Counted from the first letter of the stretch, positions 7,917 through 16,751 are shown. The stretch: 38,415 bases of DNA from Tissierellaceae bacterium (GCA_018434075.1 JAHDQA010000093.1:1-38415), one strand, 5' to 3'. Made by a program: numbers and translations. The notes: generated from the letters alone by a model not told the origin.

Positions 7917-8816
7917 ATGAAATATGTTGTGGGTGTAGATTTAGGAGGAACTAAAATCAATGCAGGTGTGGTAGACGAAAAAGGAAATATCCTCAAAAAA
8001 GCAAGTGCTCCAACCAGCAAGACAGGTAATCGCTTAGAAATATTGGATAAAATAGAAACACTGATAAAGGAGCTTAACACAGAATACAATATTGATGGCG
8101 TTGGTATAGGCTCACCAGGGTTCATAGATTCAGACAAAGGTGAAGTGCTTACAATCTCAGGTAATGTAATTGGATGGTCTGGCACAAAAATAAAGCAAGA
8201 ATTAGGAAAGCGCTTTAACTATCCAATTCAAGTAGAGAATGATGCCAATGCAGCAGCTATTTGCGAAGGATGGTTAGGTTCTGCTAAAGATTATAATAGT
8301 TTTGTAATGATAACATTAGGTACAGGACTTGGTGGAGGAATAGTAGTTAATAGAGATTTGATAAGAGGATCTCATTTTCAAGGGTCTGAATTGGGCCATG
8401 CTATTCTGTACCCAAACGGTGTAGAATGCAGTTGTGGCCAAAAGGGTTGTGTGGAAAGATATATATCGGGAACTGCAGTAGAATTTTTTTACCATAAAAA
8501 AACTGGTAAAAATCTATCTGGCGAGGAAATATTTTCTAAATACTATGATGATGTAAATGCAAAAGAAGTAATAGACAAATTTGCAATGGATTTAGGATAT
8601 TTCCTAGTGAGCCTAAAAAACATTTTGGATCCAGAAGCTGTTGTAATAGGTGGAGGAGTTATACTATCTAAAGACATTTGGTGGAGCAATATGATTAACC
8701 ATTATCATAGTCTAGTAAACGATGACCCTGGAATTCAAATATTACCTGCTAAATATTTAAATGATTCAGGAATTGTTGGTGCGGCAAAAGCAATATTAAA
8801 CAAGATTAATAGTTAA
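7917..8816 (+). CDS. ROK family sugar kinase (glucokinase or N-acetylglucosamine kinase)
   Basis: This 299-residue ROK kinase has the phosphate-binding motif DLGGTK (residues 8-13), the catalytic segment with VENDANAAA, and the zinc site formed by His161 and Cys171, Cys173 and Cys178 in CSCGQKGC. It transfers phosphate from ATP to the 6-hydroxyl of glucose or a related hexose. Annotation by similarity alone would say glucokinase. Its position immediately after nagZ makes N-acetylglucosamine a serious alternative (inference). The ATG at 7917 follows GGAGGT (7902-7907), and the gene starts one base after the NagZ stop. Its last codons lie inside the long palindrome at 8792-8837. Confidence 0.88.
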   Translation: MKYVVGVDLGGTKINAGVVDEKGNILKKASAPTSKTGNRLEILDKIETLIKELNTEYNIDGVGIGSPGFIDSDKGEVLTISGNVIGWSGTKIKQELGKRFNYPIQVENDANAAAICEGWLGSAKDYNSFVMITLGTGLGGGIVVNRDLIRGSHFQGSELGHAILYPNGVECSCGQKGCVERYISGTAVEFFYHKKTGKNLSGEEIFSKYYDDVNAKEVIDKFAMDLGYFLVSLKNILDPEAVVIGGGVILSKDIWWSNMINHYHSLVNDDPGIQILPAKYLNDSGIVGAAKAILNKINS

Positions 8817-8837
8817 CTATTAATCTTGTTTAATATT
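8792..8837. terminator. Perfect 46-bp palindrome: shared terminator of ROK and MFS genes
   Basis: The 23-base arm at 8792-8814 (beginning AATATTAAACAAGATTAATA) is repeated exactly in reverse complement at 8815-8837, with no mismatch and no spacer. It contains the stop codons of both convergent genes (8814-8816 plus, 8820-8822 minus) and their last five to seven codons. In RNA it would form a long hairpin with a tight loop on either strand. Confidence 0.85.
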
Positions 8838-9968
8838 ATCTAGATTATGTATCAAATACAGGCTAACAACTATGAAAACAAACGATATTATACTAACTAT
8901 CTTCATTCCTCCAAATTCATATATCTTTGATGCTGTAAGCGAATAAAATGTAATTGTCAAAGCATTAACTGTGTACATTAAACTTAAAAATGTTCCACGC
9001 ATTTCTTTTTCAACTTCTGTTATATAAGTTTGAAATGCGCTAAATCCTCCGTCAAGACCTAATGCAAAGACAAATGAAGCTATTGCTAGAATCAATAAAT
9101 TATTAGTAAAGCCTATTGGCAATAAAGATATAATCACAAGACAAAAGAATAATTTAGAATAATTTAAGTTTCCAACTTTGTCCGAGAAAATTGCAGAGGA
9201 TATTACTCCAAGGATTGTTCCAATAGCAATTAACGAATAAAAAGAACCTATTTTAGACTGATTAAAGCTGAAATTTGTAGAAAGATGAAGTCCTAGATAA
9301 TTATAAATGAGTGTTGGTGCAGTTATGATAAGAAAAAGCGATGTAAGTATTTGCAAATTCTTTGGCTTTTTAGCAATATCAAATATATTCCTTAATTGCA
9401 CATTTGGAGTACTCATTTTTCTTGAATCAGGCAAAAAAATAAGTGTAATAAATGGAATGATTGCAATTAATGCTAAAGGATAGTACACAAATTTTAAATT
9501 ATTATATTTATTTACTATAAAGCTTGCATAAACTGGACTTATTAGTATTGCCAATGCGAAAGAAAACCTCATTATTCCATTTGCTTTGCCTCTATTTTCA
9601 TAATTAATAAAATCAGATAAATAAGAGAGCATTGTACTCATAAGAGTAAAATAAGATATTCCTATCAATACTCTTCCAATGCTAAATAATATAGCATTGC
9701 TTGAAAAACCGCATATGACACTTCCTAATATGAAAAACATTAAACCAGACAAAATAAATCTCTTTTTACCATATTTATCAGATAAATATCCGATAATAGG
9801 AACAAACATACCAGATAATGAATACCCTAAGTTTAATAGTATAACATTTGAACCCTTTATGCCAAAAAAGCTTGAAAGAAATGGAGCTAACGGACCGATA
9901 AAATTCATTTCCAGAGCTATGATGAACTGAATAATGAATACACATACAAATACTAAAGCTATAAACAT
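8820..9968 (-). CDS. MFS transporter
   Basis: This is a 382-residue polytopic membrane protein with roughly 11-12 hydrophobic spans. The major facilitator signature lies between spans 2 and 3 (GYLSDKYGKKRFIL, residues about 60-73) and a second, weaker copy after the central loop (AIFSDKVGN). The family exports or imports small solutes by proton or solute coupling. The overall form resembles the drug-efflux and sugar-efflux branch, but no substrate can be assigned. The start at 9968 follows GAGGTG. The gene stands alone, divergent from the ABC exporter and convergent with the ROK kinase, with only three bases between the two stop codons. Confidence 0.85.
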   Translation of the reverse strand: MFIALVFVCVFIIQFIIALEMNFIGPLAPFLSSFFGIKGSNVILLNLGYSLSGMFVPIIGYLSDKYGKKRFILSGLMFFILGSVICGFSSNAILFSIGRVLIGISYFTLMSTMLSYLSDFINYENRGKANGIMRFSFALAILISPVYASFIVNKYNNLKFVYYPLALIAIIPFITLIFLPDSRKMSTPNVQLRNIFDIAKKPKNLQILTSLFLIITAPTLIYNYLGLHLSTNFSFNQSKIGSFYSLIAIGTILGVISSAIFSDKVGNLNYSKLFFCLVIISLLPIGFTNNLLILAIASFVFALGLDGGFSAFQTYITEVEKEMRGTFLSLMYTVNALTITFYSLTASKIYEFGGMKIVSIISFVFIVVSLYLIHNLDNIKQD

Positions 9969-10063
9969 TTTACACCTCGATATTCTAGTATTAATTAATT
10001 TATTTATATTATATAATATTAGTGTATCTAAATAAATACATATTACAAACTTTGGAGGTAAAT

Positions 10064-11785
10064 ATGCTGAAGAGATTTATTTCTTATTATAAACCGCACA
10101 AGAAACTATTTGCAATTGATATGTTTTTTGCATTATTATTATCTGTATTTGACTTGGTTTTCCCAATATTTACTCGAAGACTGATTAATGAAGTAATCCC
10201 AGAAGGAAATATGAGAATACTGTTAAATTGGACAATTATAATGCTTTTAATCATTTTTCTACGATATATCAGTCAATACATCATAGCGTATTATGGTCAT
10301 ATTTTAGGTGTTAGAATTGAACGTGACATGAGAAAAGATATATTTGTTCATTTACAGACTTTGCCTTTTAGTTATTACGATAATAATAAGACTGGGCACA
10401 TAATGTCTAGAATTGTCAATGACTTAAGAGATATAACTGAATTGGCTCATCATGGACCAGAGGATTTATTTATATCTTTGGTAATGTTAGTTGGATCATT
10501 TATTATACTATTACAAATAGAATGGCGTTTAACACTAATAATATTTAGTTTTATTCCATTGATGCTTTTATATTCTATTAAAAAAAGGAATAAGATGGAG
10601 TCATCATTTAGAGAAGTAAGGAAGAAAATAGCGGACGTGAATGCTCAACTAGAAAACAGTATCTCTGGCATAAGAGTTGCAAAAGCTTTTACAAATGAAG
10701 AATATGAAATAGAAAAATTCAACGAAGGCAATGAAGCGTTTTCAGATGCAAGAAAGAATTCATACAAGGTAATGGCAGAATTTACTTCTGGGATAAACTT
10801 AATGTCAAGCATATTGAATTTATTAGTTATTTCTATCGGAGGATATTTTGTATATCTGAATATAATAGACTTGGGAGACTTATTTGCTTATACATTATAT
10901 GTCAATTTTTTCATGCAACCGATAAGGAGATTAACTGAGTTTACACAACAGTATCAAGATGGAATGACTGGTTTTGAGAGATTTATGGAAGTAATGAATA
11001 TAAGCCCAAATATAATTGATAATCCCAATGCAATTGAAGCTAAAGATATTAAAGGCGATATCTCTTTTAAAGATGTTTCATTTAGTTATAATAATGGTAG
11101 TAAAAAAGTTCTAGATAATATCAATTTTTATGTACCTAGAGGGAAGACTGTTGCAATAGTTGGCCCATCTGGTGTTGGAAAAACTACTCTTTGCCATTTA
11201 ATTCCAAGATTTTATGAAGTGACAGAGGGAAAAATCATGATCGATGGAGTGGATATTAGAGATTATACATTAAAATCTTTAAGGCAGAATATAGGTATTG
11301 TCCAACAGGACGTATTCTTATTTACTGGCACTATTAGAGAAAATATTCAATATGGAAATCCCAATTCAACAGAAGCAGATATTATAGAAGCTGCGAAAAA
11401 ATCTAAAATTCATGAATTCATTGAGAGTCTGCCTTTTAATTACGAAACTTACATTGGAGAAAAAGGAATTAAATTATCTGGTGGGCAAAAACAGAGAATT
11501 TCCATAGCAAGGTTGTTTTTAAAAAATCCTCCAATACTGATTTTAGACGAAGCTACATCATCACTTGATACTGAAACAGAAATGCTAATCCAGGAATCTT
11601 TTAAAGAATTATCAAAAGGTAGGACTACTTTGATTATTGCACATAGACTCTCTACGATAAAAAATGCTGATACAATAATCGTATTGACAGATGATGGTAT
11701 TAAAGAAATTGGCACTCATGAAGAATTATTAGCTTTAAAAGGTGTATATTTTAATCTTTATACTTACCAATTTTCAAAAGAATAG
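10064..11785 (+). CDS. ABC exporter, fused permease and ATPase (half-transporter)
   Basis: This 573-residue type-IV ABC exporter half-transporter has six membrane helices (residues about 15-300) followed by a nucleotide-binding domain. Walker A is GPSGVGKTT with Lys373, the signature is LSGGQ at 471-475, and Walker B is ILILDE with Asp495 and Glu496. The His switch is in IAHRLST. All catalytic residues are present. A homodimer is likely because no partner half is adjacent. Relatives include lipid and multidrug exporters of the MsbA/YknU kind; substrate unknown. The ATG at 10064 follows GGAGGT at 10054-10059; an upstream in-frame start at 10022 lies before that site. No clear terminator separates it from the operator at 11786. 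Confidence 0.9.
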   Translation: MLKRFISYYKPHKKLFAIDMFFALLLSVFDLVFPIFTRRLINEVIPEGNMRILLNWTIIMLLIIFLRYISQYIIAYYGHILGVRIERDMRKDIFVHLQTLPFSYYDNNKTGHIMSRIVNDLRDITELAHHGPEDLFISLVMLVGSFIILLQIEWRLTLIIFSFIPLMLLYSIKKRNKMESSFREVRKKIADVNAQLENSISGIRVAKAFTNEEYEIEKFNEGNEAFSDARKNSYKVMAEFTSGINLMSSILNLLVISIGGYFVYLNIIDLGDLFAYTLYVNFFMQPIRRLTEFTQQYQDGMTGFERFMEVMNISPNIIDNPNAIEAKDIKGDISFKDVSFSYNNGSKKVLDNINFYVPRGKTVAIVGPSGVGKTTLCHLIPRFYEVTEGKIMIDGVDIRDYTLKSLRQNIGIVQQDVFLFTGTIRENIQYGNPNSTEADIIEAAKKSKIHEFIESLPFNYETYIGEKGIKLSGGQKQRISIARLFLKNPPILILDEATSSLDTETEMLIQESFKELSKGRTTLIIAHRLSTIKNADTIIVLTDDGIKEIGTHEELLALKGVYFNLYTYQFSKE

Positions 11786-11811
11786 ATGTTGTAACACTTT
11801 TGTAACAACAT
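11786..11811. promoter_or_regulatory. WalR/PhoP-like operator: direct repeat TGTAAC-N5-TGTAAC within a dyad
   Basis: TGTAAC at 11790-11795 and at 11801-11806 have the 11-base period used by OmpR-family regulators, and fit the WalR (YycF) consensus TGTWAH-N5-TGTWAH exactly. The same region is also a dyad: ATGTTGT (11786-11792) pairs with ACAACAT (11805-11811), and the inner ACA/TGT also pair. It ends 16 bases before a TATAAT at 11828-11833 and overlaps the poor -35 region, so it is placed to control the deacetylase two-component operon. Confidence 0.6.
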
Positions 11812-11833
11812 ATAACCCTACTACGTGTATAAT
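11805..11833 (+). promoter_or_regulatory. Promoter of the deacetylase two-component operon
   Basis: TATAAT at 11828-11833 is a perfect -10. The -35 position at 17-base spacing is ACAACA, a poor match that overlaps the TGTAAC operator. That fits a promoter needing an activator. The first gene starts at 11855 behind GGAGGG. Confidence 0.55.
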
Positions 11834-11854
11834 ACACATAACGGAGGGATTCAT

Positions 11855-12733
11855 ATGAAGCGATTATTTAGGCTTATATTTATAATTATAACTATATTAT
11901 TAATAATATTGTTTAGTGGTAAAATTAAGGATAATGAAAGTAAAGCTTTAGCACAATCGATCGATGTATATACGCTATTGTCTAATTACTACTATGATAA
12001 TTTTATTAATAAAGAAATAAACAATGAAAAGCATATAAAAGAATACAATATAGCAGAAAACAAACAAGAAATTATAATTCGAAATTATTATTTGAAAATT
12101 GAGGAAGAAAATGAAAAATTAAAAAACCAAAATATAAAATCTACAAAAAATGCCTATTTGACTTTTGATGATGGACCTTCAGATAAAAGCACTAAAGAAA
12201 TACTAGAGATACTAGATAAATATAACGTAAAGGCTACTTTTTTTGTGTTAGGCAGCATGGCTGAAAAAAATCCTGAAACTCTTAAATTTATTCATGAAAG
12301 CGGCCATAGTATCGGGAACCATGGCTACTCACATAATTACAAATATATTTATAGTGGTACAGAAAAATTTTTTTCTGATATTGAAAAATGTGAATCTGTA
12401 CTAAAGAGTATATTAGGAGATGACTTTTATACAAAGCTTTTACGTTTCCCTGGTGGATCTTCAGGAAATAGAAAGTTAGAAATCAAAAATGAAGCATTAT
12501 CAAGAGGTTATGATGTTGTCGATTGGAATGCATTAAATGGTGATGCTGAAAAATCAAATCCATCAAGAGAATACCTAATTAAGAGGTTTAAAGAAACACA
12601 CAAAAATAAAAAAAATATAATCATTTTGATGCATGATACAAATGCAAAGGAAACAACTGTGGAAGTTCTTCCTTATATAATTGAAACTTTGATAAACGAA
12701 GGATATACTTTAAAAGTTTTAGATGAAAAATAA
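11855..12733 (+). CDS. Polysaccharide deacetylase (NodB/CE4 family), membrane-anchored
   Basis: This 292-residue CE4 esterase has an N-terminal hydrophobic segment (residues about 3-22) acting as signal or anchor, a short charged helical linker, and then the NodB domain. Motif 1 is TFDDGPS with Asp105 (base) and Asp106 (metal). Motif 2 is NHGYSH with metal ligands His156 and His160. Motif 3 is RFPGGSSG. The C-terminal LMHDTNAKE holds the catalytic His motif. It probably removes N-acetyl groups from peptidoglycan or another surface glycan on the outer face of the membrane, which changes lysozyme or autolysin sensitivity. The start follows ACGGAGGG. It leads an operon with a two-component system. 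Confidence 0.9.
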   Translation: MKRLFRLIFIIITILLIILFSGKIKDNESKALAQSIDVYTLLSNYYYDNFINKEINNEKHIKEYNIAENKQEIIIRNYYLKIEEENEKLKNQNIKSTKNAYLTFDDGPSDKSTKEILEILDKYNVKATFFVLGSMAEKNPETLKFIHESGHSIGNHGYSHNYKYIYSGTEKFFSDIEKCESVLKSILGDDFYTKLLRFPGGSSGNRKLEIKNEALSRGYDVVDWNALNGDAEKSNPSREYLIKRFKETHKNKKNIIILMHDTNAKETTVEVLPYIIETLINEGYTLKVLDEK

Positions 12734-12744
12734 TGGAGGGCATT

Positions 12745-13434
12745 ATGAAAATAAATATCATGATAGTTGAAGATGAAGAGCCAATAAGAAAATTTATAAA
12801 AATAAATTTGGATAGGGAAGGATATATTGTACATGAAGCTTCATCGGGAGAAGAAGCTTTGATAAAAGCACAAGAAGAACACGTTGACATTGCAGTATTG
12901 GATGTGATGTTGCCCGGAATTGACGGCTTCGATGTACTAAAAGAATTGAGAAATAAGTATCCTAAGATGGGGATTATTATGTTGACAGCTAAAAGTCAGG
13001 ATACTGATAAAATCATGGGATTAGAGTATGGTTCTGATGACTACATGACTAAACCTTTTAATCCTGTGGAATTAATCTTGAGGATTAAGTCATTAATAAG
13101 AAGACTTGATTTCGATAAAGATAATCAGAACATTTTAGAGCTTGGACCATTTAGACTTGATATGGCTTCTAGAGAATTCTATAAAAATAATGAAAAAATA
13201 GAGTTAACAAGAACTGAATTTGCAATAATTGATCTATTTATGTCGAACCCTGGTAAAGCGTTTGACAGAGATAAAATATTAGACATAATTTGGGGAGTAG
13301 ATTTTTCTGGGGATGGAAAAGTTGTTGATGTGAATATAAGACGATTAAGATCAAAAATAGAAGAAGATCCAAGCAAACCAAAGTATATCGAAACTATTTG
13401 GGGAGTAGGGTATAGGTGGAGAGAAGAGGACTAG
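12745..13434 (+). CDS. OmpR/PhoB family response regulator
   Basis: This 229-residue regulator has a receiver domain (residues 1-118) with the acidic pair Glu9-Asp10, phospho-acceptor Asp53 in LDVMLPG, the TAKS Thr/Ser position and the KPFNP lysine. A winged-helix DNA-binding domain follows (about 130-227), with the LTRTEFAIIDLF start and the DVNIRRLRSKIE recognition helix. It is intact and close in layout to WalR/PhoP. The histidine kinase seven bases downstream is its partner. The TGTAAC-N5-TGTAAC repeat ahead of the operon is the kind of site this family binds, so autoregulation is likely. ATG 12745 is chosen because GGAGGG lies at 12735-12740. Confidence 0.92.
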   Translation: MKINIMIVEDEEPIRKFIKINLDREGYIVHEASSGEEALIKAQEEHVDIAVLDVMLPGIDGFDVLKELRNKYPKMGIIMLTAKSQDTDKIMGLEYGSDDYMTKPFNPVELILRIKSLIRRLDFDKDNQNILELGPFRLDMASREFYKNNEKIELTRTEFAIIDLFMSNPGKAFDRDKILDIIWGVDFSGDGKVVDVNIRRLRSKIEEDPSKPKYIETIWGVGYRWREED

Positions 13435-13441
13435 TCTAATT

Positions 13442-14839
13442 ATGAAAAAAAGCATAAAAAGTAGATTAATTAAAAATTTCATGATAATAATCATACTAAC
13501 AGTGTTAATAATTGAAATAAGTTTGATTAAAGGAGTCAAGGAATATTTTTATAACAATGTAGAGACAATTTTAACTAACCAATTAGAGTTATCAACTACT
13601 TTTTTCGAACGTTATTTTTCTTCTTCTGACCTTTCGGATATCATTATAGATGATGTAGATGTATTTTGGCTGCATACAAAAGCACAAGTTCAAATATTAG
13701 ATACTAACGGTAAAGTTTTGATGGATTCATTAGGAGTGGATCACGAAAAAAATATTGATTCTGAAGAAGTTAAAAAGGCATTGTCAGTAGGAAAAGCAAC
13801 TAAAATAGGTGAAGTTACATATACGAAAGATCCTGTAATGTCAGTCTCTATGCCATTGCTAAAGCAAAACAAACCAGTTGGTATAATGAGATTTACTACA
13901 AGTCTAAAGATAGCTAATGACATGGTTATTCAAATTTCAAAACTATTAATATGGTTGGGCTTTGCGGTTGTTGTAATATCAGGACTTATCAGTTATTTAT
14001 TGGCAAAGTCAATTGTAAAACCAATTAAGGAATTGACTCAAGTAGCTGAGAAAATGGCAGATGCACAATTCAAAGTAAGAAGCAAAGAATACAAAGATTC
14101 TGAAATAGACAAACTGTCATTAACATTAAATTACATGGCTGAGGAGGTTACTAGAAGAGAAAGAATTAAAGATGATTTTATATCATCAGTAACGCATGAA
14201 TTAAAAACTCCTCTTACATCAATAAAAGGATGGGCAATTACTTTAAAATCTTATGATAACTTAGATAGAAAACTTTTACAAGATGGTCTAGAAATAATTG
14301 AAACTGAAAGCGATAGGTTGACAAATATGGTTGATGAATTGCTAGACTTTTCACGATTTACATCAGGTAGAATTTATTTAGTTAAAGAAGTAATTGATAT
14401 AAATCAATTGGCAAAACTAGTTGCAAATCAATTGATGCCTAGAGCTATTAACAATAATATTGAATTCAACATATCAATTCCAGAAGAGAAGATATATATT
14501 GTTGGTGACATAAATAGAATTAAACAAGTGCTAATCAATATTTTAGATAACGCTTTTAAGTTTACTGGTAAAGGCGTCGTTGATTTTATACTATATGAAG
14601 ATGCTAAATATGTATACATTAAAATTGCTGATAATGGGCCTGGAATATCAAAAGAAGATTTACCTCACATCAAGGAAAGATTTTACAAAGGAAACAATAC
14701 TAACTCACACAGCGGTATTGGTTTGTCAATTTGTGATGAAATAATGAAGCTCCATAATGGTATTTTTGAAATTTATTCTGAGGAAATGAAAGGCACAACA
14801 GTAATTGTTGGTTTTTTGAAAGAGGAGGAAATACAATGA
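13442..14839 (+). CDS. Sensor histidine kinase (HAMP, HisKA, HATPase)
   Basis: This 465-residue membrane kinase has a first span at about residues 13-30, an extracytoplasmic sensing region of about 130 residues, and a second span at about 165-187. A HAMP domain follows (LAKSIVKPIKELTQVAEKMA), then the dimerisation helix with phospho-acceptor His252 in SVTHELKTPL. The ATPase boxes are N (NILDNAFKF), G1 (ADNGPGIS) and G2 (HSGIGLSIC). There is no PAS domain, unlike WalK of Bacillus, so orthology with WalK is not supported despite the WalR-like operator. The stop overlaps the lipoprotein start as ATGA, so the two are translationally coupled and the lipoprotein may be an accessory. Confidence 0.92.
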   Translation: MKKSIKSRLIKNFMIIIILTVLIIEISLIKGVKEYFYNNVETILTNQLELSTTFFERYFSSSDLSDIIIDDVDVFWLHTKAQVQILDTNGKVLMDSLGVDHEKNIDSEEVKKALSVGKATKIGEVTYTKDPVMSVSMPLLKQNKPVGIMRFTTSLKIANDMVIQISKLLIWLGFAVVVISGLISYLLAKSIVKPIKELTQVAEKMADAQFKVRSKEYKDSEIDKLSLTLNYMAEEVTRRERIKDDFISSVTHELKTPLTSIKGWAITLKSYDNLDRKLLQDGLEIIETESDRLTNMVDELLDFSRFTSGRIYLVKEVIDINQLAKLVANQLMPRAINNNIEFNISIPEEKIYIVGDINRIKQVLINILDNAFKFTGKGVVDFILYEDAKYVYIKIADNGPGISKEDLPHIKERFYKGNNTNSHSGIGLSICDEIMKLHNGIFEIYSEEMKGTTVIVGFLKEEEIQ

Positions 14840-16350
14840 AAAATATAAAAATATTGTTGTTAATGTTTTCATTGTTTCTACTTGTTGGATGTAGTGCTCT
14901 TAAAATCGATAATGTTGAAATTATTGAGTCTCCTAACAACGAAAAACATCCAATCATTGGAAAATGGGAAATTACAGAAGTATTGTTTAGGTATGACACT
15001 ACAATAGACTATGATGATGAATATATTGGTAAGGAATGTTTTTTTCATAAGGATGCTATTTTACTAGTTAGTGATTATGCTGATAAACCAAAATATAATA
15101 TTAAAACAGTTGATTTAAGAGAATACTTACTTTATAGATTTAAATTAACAAATGAGAATTTAGGACTTACTGATCAAGAGGTAAAAATAATAACTATAGT
15201 CAAAGATAAGAGTTACTTTGCTGAGTTTATTAAACTCAGCGATGATAAAATGTTATACTATTTTGATGATGCATTTTATAAATTGGACCTAATAGATAAT
15301 GAAGTTTCACTTGATGAAATTGAAAGGTATATCGAAATTGAAAAGGCAATTAATATGCCACTAGAAAGCTCGAAACCAGATGAATATAGTTCAGGAATTT
15401 TATTAGGGATAAAAACTCAAAAATTAGATGAAGATAAAAAATTTTTAGATTGGGACTACGAAACTATTTGGATAAATATGCAAAACAAACAATTATCGGG
15501 AGTATATAGAGTTGATAAAATATTAGTGCCCAGGAAGAATGGTTTTTGGGCAATAGAACAAAATAGAGTATATGCTAATGAAAGCATATATGATAAAATA
15601 GAGGCAAGTCCAATCGTTACAAAGGATTATGGTAATAGTGAAACAGCCTACACTAGTATTAGTGCTGATGAAAATTATCTGACTGCAACCAATAAAGTGA
15701 AAAAAATACCTTCGATTCTAAAGAATATATTGTTTATCGGGAATGATTATGTTTCGGTTGAAAACATTGATATAGAAAGGGATGATAGAAAAACTCTGCA
15801 AGTTTATGCTATCGATAATCTTTCGGAAGAAAAACCAATAAAGCTTTCTGATTTGATTGGTGAGAATGGCACTGTTTTGTTCAATGATGGCGCTAGAAAT
15901 GTAACTAATTTAGAAAAAGATGTGGCACTCAATGAAGAAAATTTCGGTCTTGTTAGGAGAAACGGCTACTGGACACTTAAAGGCAGAGTGAATTACAAAG
16001 AGAACGGAGAAGAATTTTACAGCGATTTCAGCATTAAAGCTCTGCCACCTAAAGATATGGTAAGCTATGATAATCTTGCAATCCCATATGAGATAATAAA
16101 GCTAAATGTACCAAACGTAGTAGATGTTTTTTCATCTCCAAATAATGACTTTATTGTAACAGTAACTCAAGATAAACTTGTTATATATTTGATAGATGAA
16201 GATGATATCAATAGGATCCCAATAGCAAGCATTCCTTTGGAAAAAGAGTTTACTATAATAATGTCTGAGTGGGCAACTGGAAGGTATCCTAACATATGGC
16301 AAAAAATATTAATAGAACAAGGAGCAAGTGAAGTGGAAGTACAAAAATAG
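14836..16350 (+). CDS. Large lipoprotein of unknown function, coupled to the two-component system
   Basis: This 504-residue protein starts with a lipoprotein signal peptide ending in LVGC (Cys19), so it is anchored on the outer face of the membrane. I recognise no enzymatic motif. The segment after the signal (HPIIGKWEITEVLFRYDTTI) looks like the opening of a lipocalin-like or beta-rich domain. The C-terminal half (about 330-480) resembles a beta-sheet sensor with the pattern FSSPNNDFIVTVTQDKLVIY. Homologues would be hypothetical proteins. Its ATG overlaps the histidine kinase stop by four bases, which argues for a functional link such as signal sensing or modulation of the kinase (inference). 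Confidence 0.75.
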   Translation: MKNIKILLLMFSLFLLVGCSALKIDNVEIIESPNNEKHPIIGKWEITEVLFRYDTTIDYDDEYIGKECFFHKDAILLVSDYADKPKYNIKTVDLREYLLYRFKLTNENLGLTDQEVKIITIVKDKSYFAEFIKLSDDKMLYYFDDAFYKLDLIDNEVSLDEIERYIEIEKAINMPLESSKPDEYSSGILLGIKTQKLDEDKKFLDWDYETIWINMQNKQLSGVYRVDKILVPRKNGFWAIEQNRVYANESIYDKIEASPIVTKDYGNSETAYTSISADENYLTATNKVKKIPSILKNILFIGNDYVSVENIDIERDDRKTLQVYAIDNLSEEKPIKLSDLIGENGTVLFNDGARNVTNLEKDVALNEENFGLVRRNGYWTLKGRVNYKENGEEFYSDFSIKALPPKDMVSYDNLAIPYEIIKLNVPNVVDVFSSPNNDFIVTVTQDKLVIYLIDEDDINRIPIASIPLEKEFTIIMSEWATGRYPNIWQKILIEQGASEVEVQK

Positions 16351-16369
16351 TAATAGAAAGGATAGATTT

Positions 16370-16747
16370 ATGGCAAAAGTCAAATCATTTTTATTAAAAA
16401 TATCAGATGCCTTTTCTGGACTTAAAGATTATTTAGGAGATGCAAATGTCTTATTTATTGTTCTTTTGATTATTATAGTATTAATTTTAACTATCAACTA
16501 TATTTACAAGAAAAATAAAACTTTAAATTATTTGCCAGGTATAATTTCTTTAATTGCAGGTCTAATAATTCTGATATTAAATATAGGGGACTTGATGAGC
16601 CCATTTAATTTAGCAAAATTGGAAATGACAATTGTACTTTTAACTGCAGGCTTATGTGGCATAGTATTTGCTAAATTGTTGTCAGTTATAAAGAAAAGCA
16701 ATAAGAGAATCAAGAACTCTAAGAAAAAAGAGAAAGCTACCGAATAA
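16370..16747 (+). CDS. Small membrane protein, three predicted spans
   Basis: This 125-residue protein has a short amphipathic N-terminus, hydrophobic spans at about residues 27-45, 53-72 and 85-107, and a strongly basic tail (KKSNKRIKNSKKKEK). I do not recognise the family. The start is ATG 16370 behind GAAAGGAT; an earlier in-frame opening overlaps the lipoprotein gene. It is the last gene of the deacetylase, regulator, kinase, lipoprotein unit, and ends just before the long terminator palindrome at 16752. Confidence 0.65.
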   Translation: MAKVKSFLLKISDAFSGLKDYLGDANVLFIVLLIIIVLILTINYIYKKNKTLNYLPGIISLIAGLIILILNIGDLMSPFNLAKLEMTIVLLTAGLCGIVFAKLLSVIKKSNKRIKNSKKKEKATE

Positions 16748-16751
16748 GTGC

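Noticed and set aside
11786..11811. Terminator of the ABC exporter gene
   Set aside because: The dyad has no following T-run and an internal mismatch, and its direct-repeat form fits an operator better.
12745..14839. Assignment of the two-component system as WalRK
   Set aside because: The operator and regulator fit, but the kinase has no PAS domain and the neighbours YycH, YycI and YycJ are absent, so orthology is not supported.
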